DNA of 64,000 nt from assembly GCA_033127725.1 (NCBI GenBank), contig AP026798.1, forward strand, positions 186,001-250,000. The letters are read 5' to 3'. The position numbers were made by a program, and so were the translations under genes. Positions 56,941 through 64,000 of this stretch are shown piece after piece. Within the stretch, counting starts at the first letter, position 1. Each line of letters starts with the position of its first letter. This DNA comes from Bombiscardovia nodaiensis (GTDB taxonomy: Bacteria > Actinomycetota > Actinomycetes > Actinomycetales > Bifidobacteriaceae). The notes beneath the pieces were generated by a model. It did no database searches, was not told the origin of the DNA, and worked only from the letters and a program-made list of their open reading frames with translations.

Positions 56941-57051
56941 CACGTAATCAAGGGTTTGAGTATAGCGAAATTTACACGTAATCAACAGTATAAGTGTGCT
57001 CTTATTTACACGTAATCAAGGGTATGGGGTGGCGGAATGCACACGTAATCA
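56941..57051. repeat. four tandem 34-bp repeats with core CACGTAATCA
   Basis: The core CACGTAATCA (TGATTACGTG on the other strand) begins at 56941, 56975, 57009 and 57042, that is at 34, 34 and 33 bp. On the minus strand each unit reads TTGATTACGTG, and one is followed by TATACT, so units could act as tandem promoters or regulator-binding iterons for the lipoprotein-kinase-regulator genes. The array partly overlaps the 3' end of the neighbouring membrane-protein frame. Confidence 0.75.
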
Positions 57052-58067
57052 AGAGTGTGGGAACTTGGATGGTTCTGTTGGCGCGGGCAGCGGGCGCGGG
57101 TGAGGTGGGAGAGCTGATGGGGCGGACAGAGCGGGCAGAGCAGGCAGAGTGGGGAGAGTGGATAGAGAGCGGCGGGGAGGCATGCTGACGGTCTTAGCAA
57201 CTGGCGCGAGCTCGATGCGGTTGACTGATTTGAAGTGGCGAACTTGGGGGGGGGGGGTTGGCTCGGCGCGATTGGGCAGGTGACAGTAGTTCCGCTTGCT
57301 GCCTGGTCTGCGGGCGACGGCGAGTCTGCTCGCTTGAAGATGGCGGTGTTCTGCTCCCAGGTTACGCTATCCTCGCCCAGGTAGGCGCCTTGATCTGTCC
57401 AACTTGGAATACTGGTTTTCTGGAGGAGGGGGCGGCCCGGAACTTGCAGGTACACGCTGAATTGCTGGTCCTGCCAGCCGGGCGCGATCTCGAGCACAAG
57501 ATGGCAGCCGCCGGGGCTGGCGGGCTGCAAAAGCTGGTATTCATCGAAAGTGAAGAGGTAGATTACGCACATAGGAAACGTTGCAAGGGCAACGAACGCA
57601 TTGGCCAGCGCATACGTGAGTCTGCTGCTGATGCGCTTGGTCCGGCTCTGTCCCCTGCCGGTCGGTCTGCCGCTAAAGTTGCGCAGAGAAATGCCGAGTG
57701 CCGCGTTGACCGCCAGCAGCAGGAGCCAGCAAGCGAAGAGGGTCAAAGACACTTTAGACCAGCTCACAATATGGGTGCCCAGGGATATGGGGTTGCCGAT
57801 CCACAGGTGGAAGGCCAGGGTAAAAGATGCCGCGCAGAAAGCCAGAAATTCAGCCCATCTCAACAGCTTGCGGGCTTTGGTCGGCAGGTCTGCGTCGCCG
57901 GGTTGGGCCCACTGCATCGGGTCGGAAAACATCACGGCAAAGAGCGTATCTTCTGGAATCTGCTGGCCTGCGCTCGTGCCTCCCGCTTGGACTGGAGCTT
58001 GGTTCTGGGCTGGGGTTTGGGCGTTGGCGTTGGCTGAGGTTGGGGCGTTGGCGTTGACTTGGACCAT
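57006..58067 (-). CDS. membrane protein with a C12 homopolymer in its 3' coding region
   Basis: A 353-residue protein as read. The N-terminus is rich in Asn/Ala/Gln/Pro; three hydrophobic helices follow (about 88-106, 122-142, 165-185), and then an outer domain with VLEIAPGWQDQQFSVYLQVPG. No family is recognised. I chose ATG at 58067 (GGGAGAGAGG upstream) over the longer frame. At 57246-57257 a run of 12 C on the coding strand gives Pro-Pro-Pro-Pro. In the frame read with 12 C the tail is Leu/Cys/Pro-rich and runs into the 34-bp repeats. With 13 C it would read VRHFKSVNRIELAPVAKTVS and stop at 57049, which looks more natural. The true C-terminus is therefore uncertain. Confidence 0.65.
   Translation of the reverse strand: MVQVNANAPTSANANAQTPAQNQAPVQAGGTSAGQQIPEDTLFAVMFSDPMQWAQPGDADLPTKARKLLRWAEFLAFCAASFTLAFHLWIGNPISLGTHIVSWSKVSLTLFACWLLLLAVNAALGISLRNFSGRPTGRGQSRTKRISSRLTYALANAFVALATFPMCVIYLFTFDEYQLLQPASPGGCHLVLEIAPGWQDQQFSVYLQVPGRPLLQKTSIPSWTDQGAYLGEDSVTWEQNTAIFKRADSPSPADQAASGTTVTCPIAPSQPPPPKFATSNQSTASSSRQLLRPSACLPAALYPLSPLCLLCPLCPPHQLSHLTRARCPRQQNHPSSHTLDYVCIPPPHTLDYV
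57246..57257. repeat. homopolymer G12 (C12 in the coding strand)
   Basis: Twelve consecutive G on the plus strand, inside the coding region of the membrane protein, about 80 codons before its stop. It is the longest mononucleotide run that I noticed here and a candidate phase-variation or sequencing-error site. Confidence 0.8.
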
Positions 58068-58442
58068 CTGCTGACCTCTCTCCCTGCGTTGAGCTGATTG
58101 TAAGCTGGGCGGAAATGGGCACCGGAGAAACCCAGCTTTTCTACCCCCGACCAGCACGTTTGCAGGGCGGGAAAGAAGCACCTACCTACGCGCGCGCGCG
58201 CGAGTGAGCGCGTATCAGCAGTCAGGGCTGCAATAACTGGCAAGACGCGCCGAAGAGCTGCGCAAGGCCGGGGTCCTAAAGTTTTGGGGGTTACAAGCCG
58301 GGGTCGGATCTGTGCGGAGAGACGGGTTACGCGGCGGGCGAGTTGGGCGGCGAGACGATAAGCTAGGTAAGAATAGCTGAATAAGAATAACGTCAGTAAA
58401 CATTGAACTGGGCTGTGGGCGGACACGAGCGGAGAGAGCGGT
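58068..58442. other. divergent intergenic region with (CG)7
   Basis: No gene seen. It includes seven CG dinucleotides at 58189-58202, a sequence able to adopt Z-DNA, and an AT-richer stretch near 58370-58400 that could hold the promoter of the UvrA-like gene. Confidence 0.45.
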
Positions 58443-60809
58443 ATGGGGGCAGGGTTGAGAGCTGGGAGTAGTGCGGGCAGCAGTAGTGCAGGTAGCTGGA
58501 ACGTGAACGGCGGCGATATGGCGGGCGATAGTGCTCGCGGGGCGGTCGGCGACGCGATTGAAGTGCGGGATGCGTATCAGAACAACTTGCAGCACCTGAG
58601 TTTAGACATTCCCAAACACGCGATTTCGGTGTTTGTGGGGCTTTCGGGCTCGGGCAAGTCGTCGCTGGTCTTCGACACGATTGCGGCGCTCTCCCGGCGC
58701 GAGCTCAACGAAACCTTCCCCTCCTTCACTCAGCAGTACCTGCCGAAGTACGGGCCGCCGCGAGTGGGGCGGATTGACAACCTGCCGGTGGCAATCGTGA
58801 TTGAGCAGCGACGGCTTTCGGGCAACGCGCGCTCCACGCTGGCCACCTATACGGGCATTTACTCCCTCTTGCGCCTGCTCTTTTCGCGCGTGGGCAAGCC
58901 GTTCGTGGGCTACTCCGACTCCTTCTCCTTCAACCTGCCGCAGGGCATGTGCCCGCGCTGCCAGGGACTCGGATTCGTGGAAGACGTGGACGAATCCAAG
59001 CTGATCGACCCGGAAAAGTCGCTCAATCAGGGGGCCATCACCTTCGTGTCCTTCGGGCCGGGCACCTGGCGCTGGGCGCGCTACGCCAACTCCGGGCTCT
59101 TCGATTTGGACAAGCCTATTAAGGACTACAGCCCGCAGGAGTACGAGCTGCTCATGCACGCGCCCCAGCAAAAGCTCAAGAATCCGCCGGAAAACTGGTA
59201 TAAGACCGCCCTGTACGAGGGCGTGGTGCCGCGCATTCGGCGCTCGATTCTGCACAAAAAAGAGGCCAGCAAGCACCAGGATGCGATTGCCGCGGCGGTC
59301 TCCCACCAGGTTTGCCCGGTCTGCCAGGGCGCGCGCGTCAATCCGGCGGCGCTGAGCGTGAAAATCAACGGGCGCAACATTGCCGACGTGTGCGCGATGG
59401 ACCTGCTGGGGGTCCTGGAATTCTTGGGATCCATCAGCGAGCCCCTGGCCGCCGAAATGGTGCGCGAACTCACCACAAAAGTGCGCTCCCTGGTCGACAT
59501 TGGCCTGGGCTACCTGACGCTCGGCCGCGACACGGGCACGCTCTCCGGCGGCGAGGCGCAGCGGATTAAAATAGCCAAATACTTGACGTCCGCCCTCTCC
59601 GACATGCTCTACGTGCTGGACGAGCCGAGCGTGGGGCTGCACCCGCACGACATTGGGCTGATTACGCAGGCCTTGCGTGCCCTGAAAGACAAGGGCAACA
59701 CCATTCTGATTGTGGAACACAACCCGGAAATTATTGCCATGGCCGACCACCTGGTCGAGATTGGGCCCGGGGCTGGAAAGTTGGGCGGTCAGGTGACCTT
59801 CCAGGGTTCCTACCCGCAGCTGCTGGCTTCGGACACCCTGACCGCGCGCAGCCTCAACCGCCCGCACGTCTGGCCGCAAGTGCGCTCGCCGCAGGGGTTC
59901 TTTAAGCTGGAGCACGTCGCTCGCAACAATGTGCGCGACCTGTCGGTTGAGATTCCTCAGGGGGTCATGTGCGTGGTTTCGGGCGTGGCTGGCTCGGGCA
60001 AGTCGTCGCTGGTTTCCGCCTTTAAGGAGAGCCTGCACGAGGACTACGTGGACCTGACTCAGGCGGGCATCGGGGTCAATATTCGCTCCACGCCTGCCAC
60101 CTACATGGACATTTTGCCCGAGATTCGTAAGCTCTTCGGGGCCGCCAACCACGTCTCCGTGCAGCTCTTCTCTTACAACGGCAAAGGCGCCTGCCCGGTC
60201 TGCAAGGGCAAGGGCGTGACGATTACTGAGATGGCGTTCATGGACCCGGTGGTGCAGGTTTGCGAGCTCTGCCAGGGCCAGCGCTACAGCCAGGAAGTGC
60301 TGGGCTACACCTACCGGGGCAAGAATATTTTCCAGGCCCTCTCCATGCCCATCGACGCAGGCGCCGAATTTTTCGCCGACCAGCCGAGTATTGCCTCGAA
60401 GCTGGAGAACCTGCGCCGGGTGGGCCTGGGATACTTGAGCTTGGAGCAGTCGCTGACCACGCTTTCGGGCGGTGAACTCCAGAGGCTGAAGCTGGCTTTC
60501 GAGCTGGGCGGGCGCGGGCGCGTGTACATACTGGACGAGCCGACCGCCGGGCTCCACATGCAAGACACCGCGCGGCTGCTGGAACTGTTCAAGGGCCTGG
60601 TGGATGCGGGCAATTCGCTGGTTATCATTGAGCACAATCTCGACGTGATTAGCCAGGCCGATTGGCTGATCGACATGGGCCCCGACGCCGGCTCCTACGG
60701 CGGCCGCCTGATCTACTCCGGCACCCCGCGCGGCTCGCTAGCATCCCCCGCCTCCAAAACCGGCCAAGCGCTCGCCGCCTACTTCGGCCAAGAGGCGGCT
60801 AAGAGCTGA
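58443..60809 (+). CDS. UvrA-like ABC ATPase lacking the UvrB-binding region (UvrA2/DrrC type)
   Basis: A 788-residue DNA-binding ABC ATPase, shorter than UvrA (about 940-1000). Both nucleotide sites are complete: Walker A GLSGSGKSS (~66-74) and GVAGSGKSS (~515), ABC signatures LSGGEAQR and LSGGELQR, and Walker B VLDEPSVGLHP and ILDEPTAGLH. Three cysteine pairs (CPRCQGLG, CPVCQGAR, CPVCKGKG with CELCQG) remain. After the first Walker A the chain goes directly from RLLFSRVG to the insertion domain, without the UvrB-interaction domain and its zinc finger. Such paralogues (Deinococcus UvrA2, Streptomyces DrrC) are linked to tolerance of DNA-damaging compounds rather than UvrABC repair. ATG at 58443 follows GGAGAGAG. 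Confidence 0.92.
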   Translation: MGAGLRAGSSAGSSSAGSWNVNGGDMAGDSARGAVGDAIEVRDAYQNNLQHLSLDIPKHAISVFVGLSGSGKSSLVFDTIAALSRRELNETFPSFTQQYLPKYGPPRVGRIDNLPVAIVIEQRRLSGNARSTLATYTGIYSLLRLLFSRVGKPFVGYSDSFSFNLPQGMCPRCQGLGFVEDVDESKLIDPEKSLNQGAITFVSFGPGTWRWARYANSGLFDLDKPIKDYSPQEYELLMHAPQQKLKNPPENWYKTALYEGVVPRIRRSILHKKEASKHQDAIAAAVSHQVCPVCQGARVNPAALSVKINGRNIADVCAMDLLGVLEFLGSISEPLAAEMVRELTTKVRSLVDIGLGYLTLGRDTGTLSGGEAQRIKIAKYLTSALSDMLYVLDEPSVGLHPHDIGLITQALRALKDKGNTILIVEHNPEIIAMADHLVEIGPGAGKLGGQVTFQGSYPQLLASDTLTARSLNRPHVWPQVRSPQGFFKLEHVARNNVRDLSVEIPQGVMCVVSGVAGSGKSSLVSAFKESLHEDYVDLTQAGIGVNIRSTPATYMDILPEIRKLFGAANHVSVQLFSYNGKGACPVCKGKGVTITEMAFMDPVVQVCELCQGQRYSQEVLGYTYRGKNIFQALSMPIDAGAEFFADQPSIASKLENLRRVGLGYLSLEQSLTTLSGGELQRLKLAFELGGRGRVYILDEPTAGLHMQDTARLLELFKGLVDAGNSLVIIEHNLDVISQADWLIDMGPDAGSYGGRLIYSGTPRGSLASPASKTGQALAAYFGQEAAKS

Positions 60810-60846
60810 GAAGAGTCACGTTGTCTGGCTTGAGAGAGGGAAGGGG

Positions 60847-60882
60847 TTGACGATGCACTGGGGGGAGAATACACTGTATTCA
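60847..60882 (+). promoter_or_regulatory. toxin-antitoxin promoter with palindromic operator
   Basis: TTGACG (60847-60852) and TACACT (60870-60875) are 17 bp apart. The perfect palindrome GAATACACTGTATTC (60868-60882) covers the -10. Antitoxin binding here would give the autorepression usual for RelB-type systems. Confidence 0.8.
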
Positions 60883-60893
60883 GGAGGTGTCGC

Positions 60894-61109
60894 ATGACGA
60901 CTATGACGCTGAGAGTTGATGACAAGGACGCTGGCCTCATCAAGCGATTCGCAGCAACGCAAGGGCTGAGTCTGTCTGATTTTGCCCGGCAGGCAATGCT
61001 GGAAAAGATCGAGGATGATTACGATTTGCGGGAGTTGCGGCAGGCCCTAGCCCAAGATGACGGCGAGCATATTAGCCACGCTCAGGTCATGAAGGAATTC
61101 GGCTTGTGA
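60894..61109 (+). CDS. antitoxin, RelB/DUF6290-like
   Basis: A 71-residue antitoxin. The N-terminal TMTLRVDDKDAGLIKRFAATQGLSLSDFARQ (beta strand plus two helices, given here as one region, residues 3-33) is a ribbon-helix-helix DNA-binding fold. The C-terminal half (EDDYDLRELRQAL ... MKEFGL) would wrap the toxin. ATG at 60894 has AGGAGG about 6 nt upstream. Its stop overlaps the toxin start (GTGA), giving coupled translation. It sits under a promoter with a palindromic operator. Confidence 0.88.
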   Translation: MTTMTLRVDDKDAGLIKRFAATQGLSLSDFARQAMLEKIEDDYDLRELRQALAQDDGEHISHAQVMKEFGL

Positions 61110-61372
61110 ACTTTAGTGTCACTTACACGAAGCAGGCTCTCAAGCAGCTGCGCAAGCTGGATGCTTTTACTCGTGCCACTATTTTGCAGTGGATTGACAA
61201 GAATTTGGAAGGTACGCCGGAGCCGAGAGGGCACGGCAAGGGGCTGTCAGCTAACCGCGCTGGGCTCTGGCGGTACCGGGTTGGTGACTACCGGATTTTG
61301 GCGACTATCAACGACCAAGAAATCACCATCGTAGTGCTGAGCGTAGGTCACCGCAGCAGCGTGTACAGGTGA
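61106..61372 (+). CDS. toxin, RelE/ParE family
   Basis: An 88-residue type II toxin. The chain opens with a beta strand and YTKQALKQLRKLD, and continues with LSANRAGLWRYRVGDYRILATI and the C-terminal VVLSVGHRSSVYR. The conserved basic and aromatic residues (Arg in LWRYRVGDYR, His-Arg near the end) match RelE-type mRNA interferases that cleave mRNA at the ribosome. The start is GTG at 61106, overlapping the antitoxin stop by 4 bp. The pair is complete and likely functional. Confidence 0.9.
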   Translation: MNFSVTYTKQALKQLRKLDAFTRATILQWIDKNLEGTPEPRGHGKGLSANRAGLWRYRVGDYRILATINDQEITIVVLSVGHRSSVYR

Positions 61373-61711
61373 AGCTACTAGCTGCCTGCAGAAGAATTGA
61401 TGCCGGCCTTCACTCAAAGTGCAAAAATCTTGGCTGGGAGCTGAGGCGGGGGCTTGTGGTAGAGTGTCTTTTGTTGGCTCTGCTGCCTCTTTGTGAGGCT
61501 TTACGAATCGGGCCAATCGTCGCCTGAATGCTTTGATTGCCGGAATCCTACCGCGAAATTCTTTGCTTTGCTCGCGGCCATGCGAGTTGCCAACCGGTAT
61601 GCTTGTGGGATTTACGGTGGAAGGTTGATTTTGTCAACAATTGCTATGCCCGAAGTGGGCGAAGTGCGCTCAAAAGCGCGTCATTCAGCTGCGAACATCA
61701 ATAATGCAGAT
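61373..61711. other. 339-bp region before the helicase gene
   Basis: The helicase frame extends upstream to 61493 without stops, but its translation is Cys-rich and unlike the family. TAGAGT near 61461 and AATAAT at 61700-61705 are possible -10 hexamers. A long 5' leader, as is common for RNA-helicase genes, is possible. Confidence 0.4.
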
Positions 61712-63721
61712 ATGGATCAGATGAATACTCTAGAAGTTCAAGAAGTAAACGAAACAGCAGCAGCCAATACAGACCTTGAAGGTGCTCGAGAGGCTGGGCA
61801 AGCGCGAAATCCTAAGACTTTCGCTGAGCTCGGTGTACCCGAACCGCTCGTGCGTGTGCTCAAGGCCGACGGTATGACCACAGCCTTCCCCATTCAGGAA
61901 GACACCCTGCCGGACTCGCTCTCCGGGCGCGATATTCTCGGCCGTGGCCGCACTGGCTCGGGTAAGACCCTGGCCTTCGTGCTACCGCTGGTGACGCGCT
62001 TGGCCCAGAGCGCGGATGACCGCCGCGATACGCGCAATGCGCGTGACCGCCGGGCTCTGCCTGCGCCGCGCGGCTTAATTTTGGCTCCCACCCGCGAGCT
62101 GGCCAACCAGATTGACGAAGTCCTGGCTCCCCTGGCTCGGGCCTATCGTATCGACACTTGCACTATTTATGGCGGTGTGCGCCAAAACCGCCAGGTCAAC
62201 GACCTGCGGTCGGGTGCCCAGATTGTAGTGGCCTGCCCGGGTCGTCTGGAAGACTTACTGAGGCAAGGGCTCTTGACCCTTGATGACGTGGAAATCACTG
62301 TGCTCGACGAGGCCGATGAGATGAGCGACATGGGCTTCCTGCCCGCTGTGGAGCGCATTCTCGACCAGGTGCGCGAGGACGGGCAGCGCATGCTCTTCTC
62401 TGCCACGCTCGACCACGGTGTCGATGCAGTCGTTCGCCGCTACCTCCACAACGCCAAGGTGCACGAGGTTGACTCTGCAACTCAGCATGTGGATGCTATG
62501 ACTCAGCATGTGTTTGAAACTACCCAGGGTGACAAGCATGAGCTGGTGCGCAAGCTGGCTTCCGGCATGGGCAAGCGCATTCTCTTTACCCGTACCAAGT
62601 TCCAGGCCAAGAAGTTGGCAGACAACCTGACCAAGAACGGCATTCCGGCTGCTGAGCTCCACGGCAACCTCTCCCAGAACCAGCGCGACCGCAACTTGGG
62701 TGCTTTCTCCAACGGCCAGGTGCGTGTGCTGGTAGCTACGGATGTGGCCGCCCGCGGTGTGGACGTCTCCGACGTGAAGCTCGTGGTGCAGGTCGATCCG
62801 CCAGCAGATCCTAAGTCCTTCCTCCACCGCTCCGGCCGTACCGCCCGCGCTGGCAAGGCTGGCGACGTGGTGACCATCGTGCTGCCCAACCAGAGGCGCG
62901 ATACCCGCCGTATGCTGCGGATTGCGCACATCGATGCCAAGCCAGTTATGAACGTTACTGCTGAGTCCAACGAAGTTGAAGAGCTCGTTGGACAGACGGC
63001 ACCGCGCGTGGATGGTTGGACCCTGGAGCCTTTGCGTCCTGTGCGCGGTTCTGGCAATGGTTCAGGCCGCCGCGGTGGTCGTGGTGGTCGCGGGCGCGAT
63101 GACCGTCGTGAAGGTGGCCGTGGGCGTGACTTCCACAAGGGTGGTTTCCGCAGGGATGACCGTGATGACCGTGATGACCGTCGCAGGGACTTCTCCGGCG
63201 ACCGCGATGACTTCCGCGGCGAGCGCAGTGACCGCCGGGGCGACCGCAAGGATTTCCACAAGGGGCCAAAGCGTTCGTACCGTTCCCATGATTCACGCGA
63301 CTTCCGCGAAGACAGGGGCCAGCGCTCTGAAGGCTACGGCCACAGCAGGAGCCGTGACTTTAACCGTCACGAAGGCTTTGGTGACGACGGACCTTTCGAC
63401 GGCCGCAGCAGCCATGGCCGCGACGGTGGCTACGGCCACCACAGCAAGGGCGGCTACCAGGGCCATTCCGATGGCTCCCGGCGTTCGGGTGACTCCTACG
63501 AGTCCCGCGATTCCTACCGTTCTCACGGCTCGCATGACTCACATGAGTCTCGCGGAGCTCATAACTTTGGTGGTGGGCACGGTAAATCTCGCAATCCTCG
63601 CTACGAGGATAGGGGCGAAGGTGGGCGCGGTGGCGACCGCAACCAGTCGCGCGGCATCCAACACCGCACCAACCGCAGCAAGCACTCCTCGAACCCCTTC
63701 CGCGGTTCTCGCAATAAGTAG
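61712..63721 (+). CDS. DEAD-box RNA helicase
   Basis: A 669-residue ATP-dependent RNA helicase. All core motifs are present: FAELGVPEPL with the Q motif (FPIQ), Walker A GRTGSGKT, PTRELANQ, GG, DEADEMSDMGF (DEAD), SAT, the second-domain VLVATDVAARGVDVSD and HRSGRTARAG. From ~450 on, the tail is rich in Gly, Arg, Asp and His (RGGRGGRGRDDRR, repeats of RDDRDDR, and SHG/SHD), an RNA-binding disordered region. Starts: AATAAT is 6 nt before ATG 61712, so it may be leaderless; ATG 61646 and 61721 are alternatives. Likely roles are ribosome assembly and mRNA handling at low temperature, by family analogy (CsdA/DeaD). Confidence 0.93.
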   Translation: MDQMNTLEVQEVNETAAANTDLEGAREAGQARNPKTFAELGVPEPLVRVLKADGMTTAFPIQEDTLPDSLSGRDILGRGRTGSGKTLAFVLPLVTRLAQSADDRRDTRNARDRRALPAPRGLILAPTRELANQIDEVLAPLARAYRIDTCTIYGGVRQNRQVNDLRSGAQIVVACPGRLEDLLRQGLLTLDDVEITVLDEADEMSDMGFLPAVERILDQVREDGQRMLFSATLDHGVDAVVRRYLHNAKVHEVDSATQHVDAMTQHVFETTQGDKHELVRKLASGMGKRILFTRTKFQAKKLADNLTKNGIPAAELHGNLSQNQRDRNLGAFSNGQVRVLVATDVAARGVDVSDVKLVVQVDPPADPKSFLHRSGRTARAGKAGDVVTIVLPNQRRDTRRMLRIAHIDAKPVMNVTAESNEVEELVGQTAPRVDGWTLEPLRPVRGSGNGSGRRGGRGGRGRDDRREGGRGRDFHKGGFRRDDRDDRDDRRRDFSGDRDDFRGERSDRRGDRKDFHKGPKRSYRSHDSRDFREDRGQRSEGYGHSRSRDFNRHEGFGDDGPFDGRSSHGRDGGYGHHSKGGYQGHSDGSRRSGDSYESRDSYRSHGSHDSHESRGAHNFGGGHGKSRNPRYEDRGEGGRGGDRNQSRGIQHRTNRSKHSSNPFRGSRNK

Positions 63722-63940
63722 GCCCCTGAGCTGAGTGCATGCATCACTGGGTTAGACTGAAATTGTAATATCTGCGCGCCTTCGAATACCACTATGGTAA
63801 GCGGAGGCACGCATTAGTTCGCCTGCTCTACAGATGTGGTAAAAGCTAAGGCCGCTATAGAATTCAACAGATTGTTCCAGGCTTAATCTGGGGGAAAATA
63901 TTTGGTCTCTGACAGATAATTCCGCTCCTTCCGGCTACCA
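63722..63940. other. convergent intergenic region after the helicase
   Basis: About 220 bp with no gene and no clear hairpin terminator. Confidence 0.4.
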
Positions 63941-64000
63941 TTAACGGGAGAAGAGGGTGCGGAAGAGGTCCAAGTTGAGGTTGAGGTCGTCGTGGGCGTC
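63941..64000 (-). CDS. 3' end of a gene continuing beyond the right edge
   Basis: On the minus strand the last 60 bases read DAHDDLNLNLDLFRTLFSR followed by TAA (63943-63941). The alternating hydrophobic/polar helix and codon choice look coding. The product cannot be identified from 19 residues; it is convergent with the helicase gene. Confidence 0.6.
   Translation of the reverse strand, partial: DAHDDLNLNLDLFRTLFSR

Noticed and set aside
56941..57051. CRISPR array
   Set aside because: Only four units, a conserved core of about 10 bp and no cas genes nearby; the period is constant but the filler is not spacer-like.
61493..61711. N-terminal extension of the helicase
   Set aside because: Cys-rich and unlike helicase N-termini; no ribosome site at 61493.

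Overview
The window comes from a high-GC Gram-positive bacterium, most likely a member of the Bifidobacteriaceae (Bifidobacterium or a close relative). The evidence is the actinobacterial/bifidobacterial character of the 16S rRNA gene, a dnaK-grpE-dnaJ-hspR operon with a HAIR-type operator, sortase-like and lipoprotein surface signals, and several genes whose start codon lies about 6 nt after a -10-like hexamer (leaderless arrangement). The species cannot be named from the sequence alone.

Layout. 0-14 kb: housekeeping and transport genes: a zinc-ribbon membrane protein, a small esterase, a CPA1 Na+/H+ antiporter (minus), a P-type cation ATPase, tadA, a PanE-like reductase, a fused trehalose-6-phosphate synthase/phosphatase and a sirtuin (minus). 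14.3-20 kb: a complete rRNA operon (16S-23S-5S, no tRNA in the spacers) with promoter, leader antitermination-like motif and a very strong terminator hairpin. 20-21 kb: a gene-poor stretch with imperfect direct repeats. 21-26.5 kb: one 1811-residue surface protein (beta-helix, DNRLRE-like, Big/FIVAR repeats, Gly/Pro stalk, C-terminal anchor). 26.7-30.3 kb: small redox and hypothetical genes, several apparently leaderless.

30.3-35.4 kb: glycogen phosphorylase and 4-alpha-glucanotransferase, which probably work together on alpha-glucan breakdown and share an identical 14-bp upstream motif. 35.4-40.1 kb: the DnaK chaperone operon ending in its own repressor, HspR. 40.1-43.2 kb: a LacI-type repressor fused to a ribokinase-family kinase, divergent from a nucleoside-hydrolase homologue that has lost most of its expected calcium and catalytic residues; a perfect palindrome overlaps the promoter between them. 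43.4-48.3 kb: mevalonate kinase, diphosphomevalonate decarboxylase, phosphomevalonate kinase and type II IPP isomerase, which together convert mevalonate to IPP/DMAPP; HMG-CoA synthase and reductase are not in the window.

48.3-58.2 kb: an accessory, surface-oriented, mostly minus-strand region. It has an RCC1-repeat surface protein whose LPxAG anchor is separated by a frameshift and whose signal peptide carries a G10 tract, a Bax-inhibitor-like membrane protein, a NarL-type two-component system with an upstream lipoprotein, four 34-bp repeats, and a membrane protein with a C12 tract in its coding strand. 58.4-64 kb: a UvrA paralogue lacking the UvrB-binding region, a RelB/RelE-type toxin-antitoxin pair with a palindromic operator on its promoter, a DEAD-box RNA helicase with an Arg/Gly/Asp-rich tail, and the 3' end of an unidentified minus-strand gene at the right edge.
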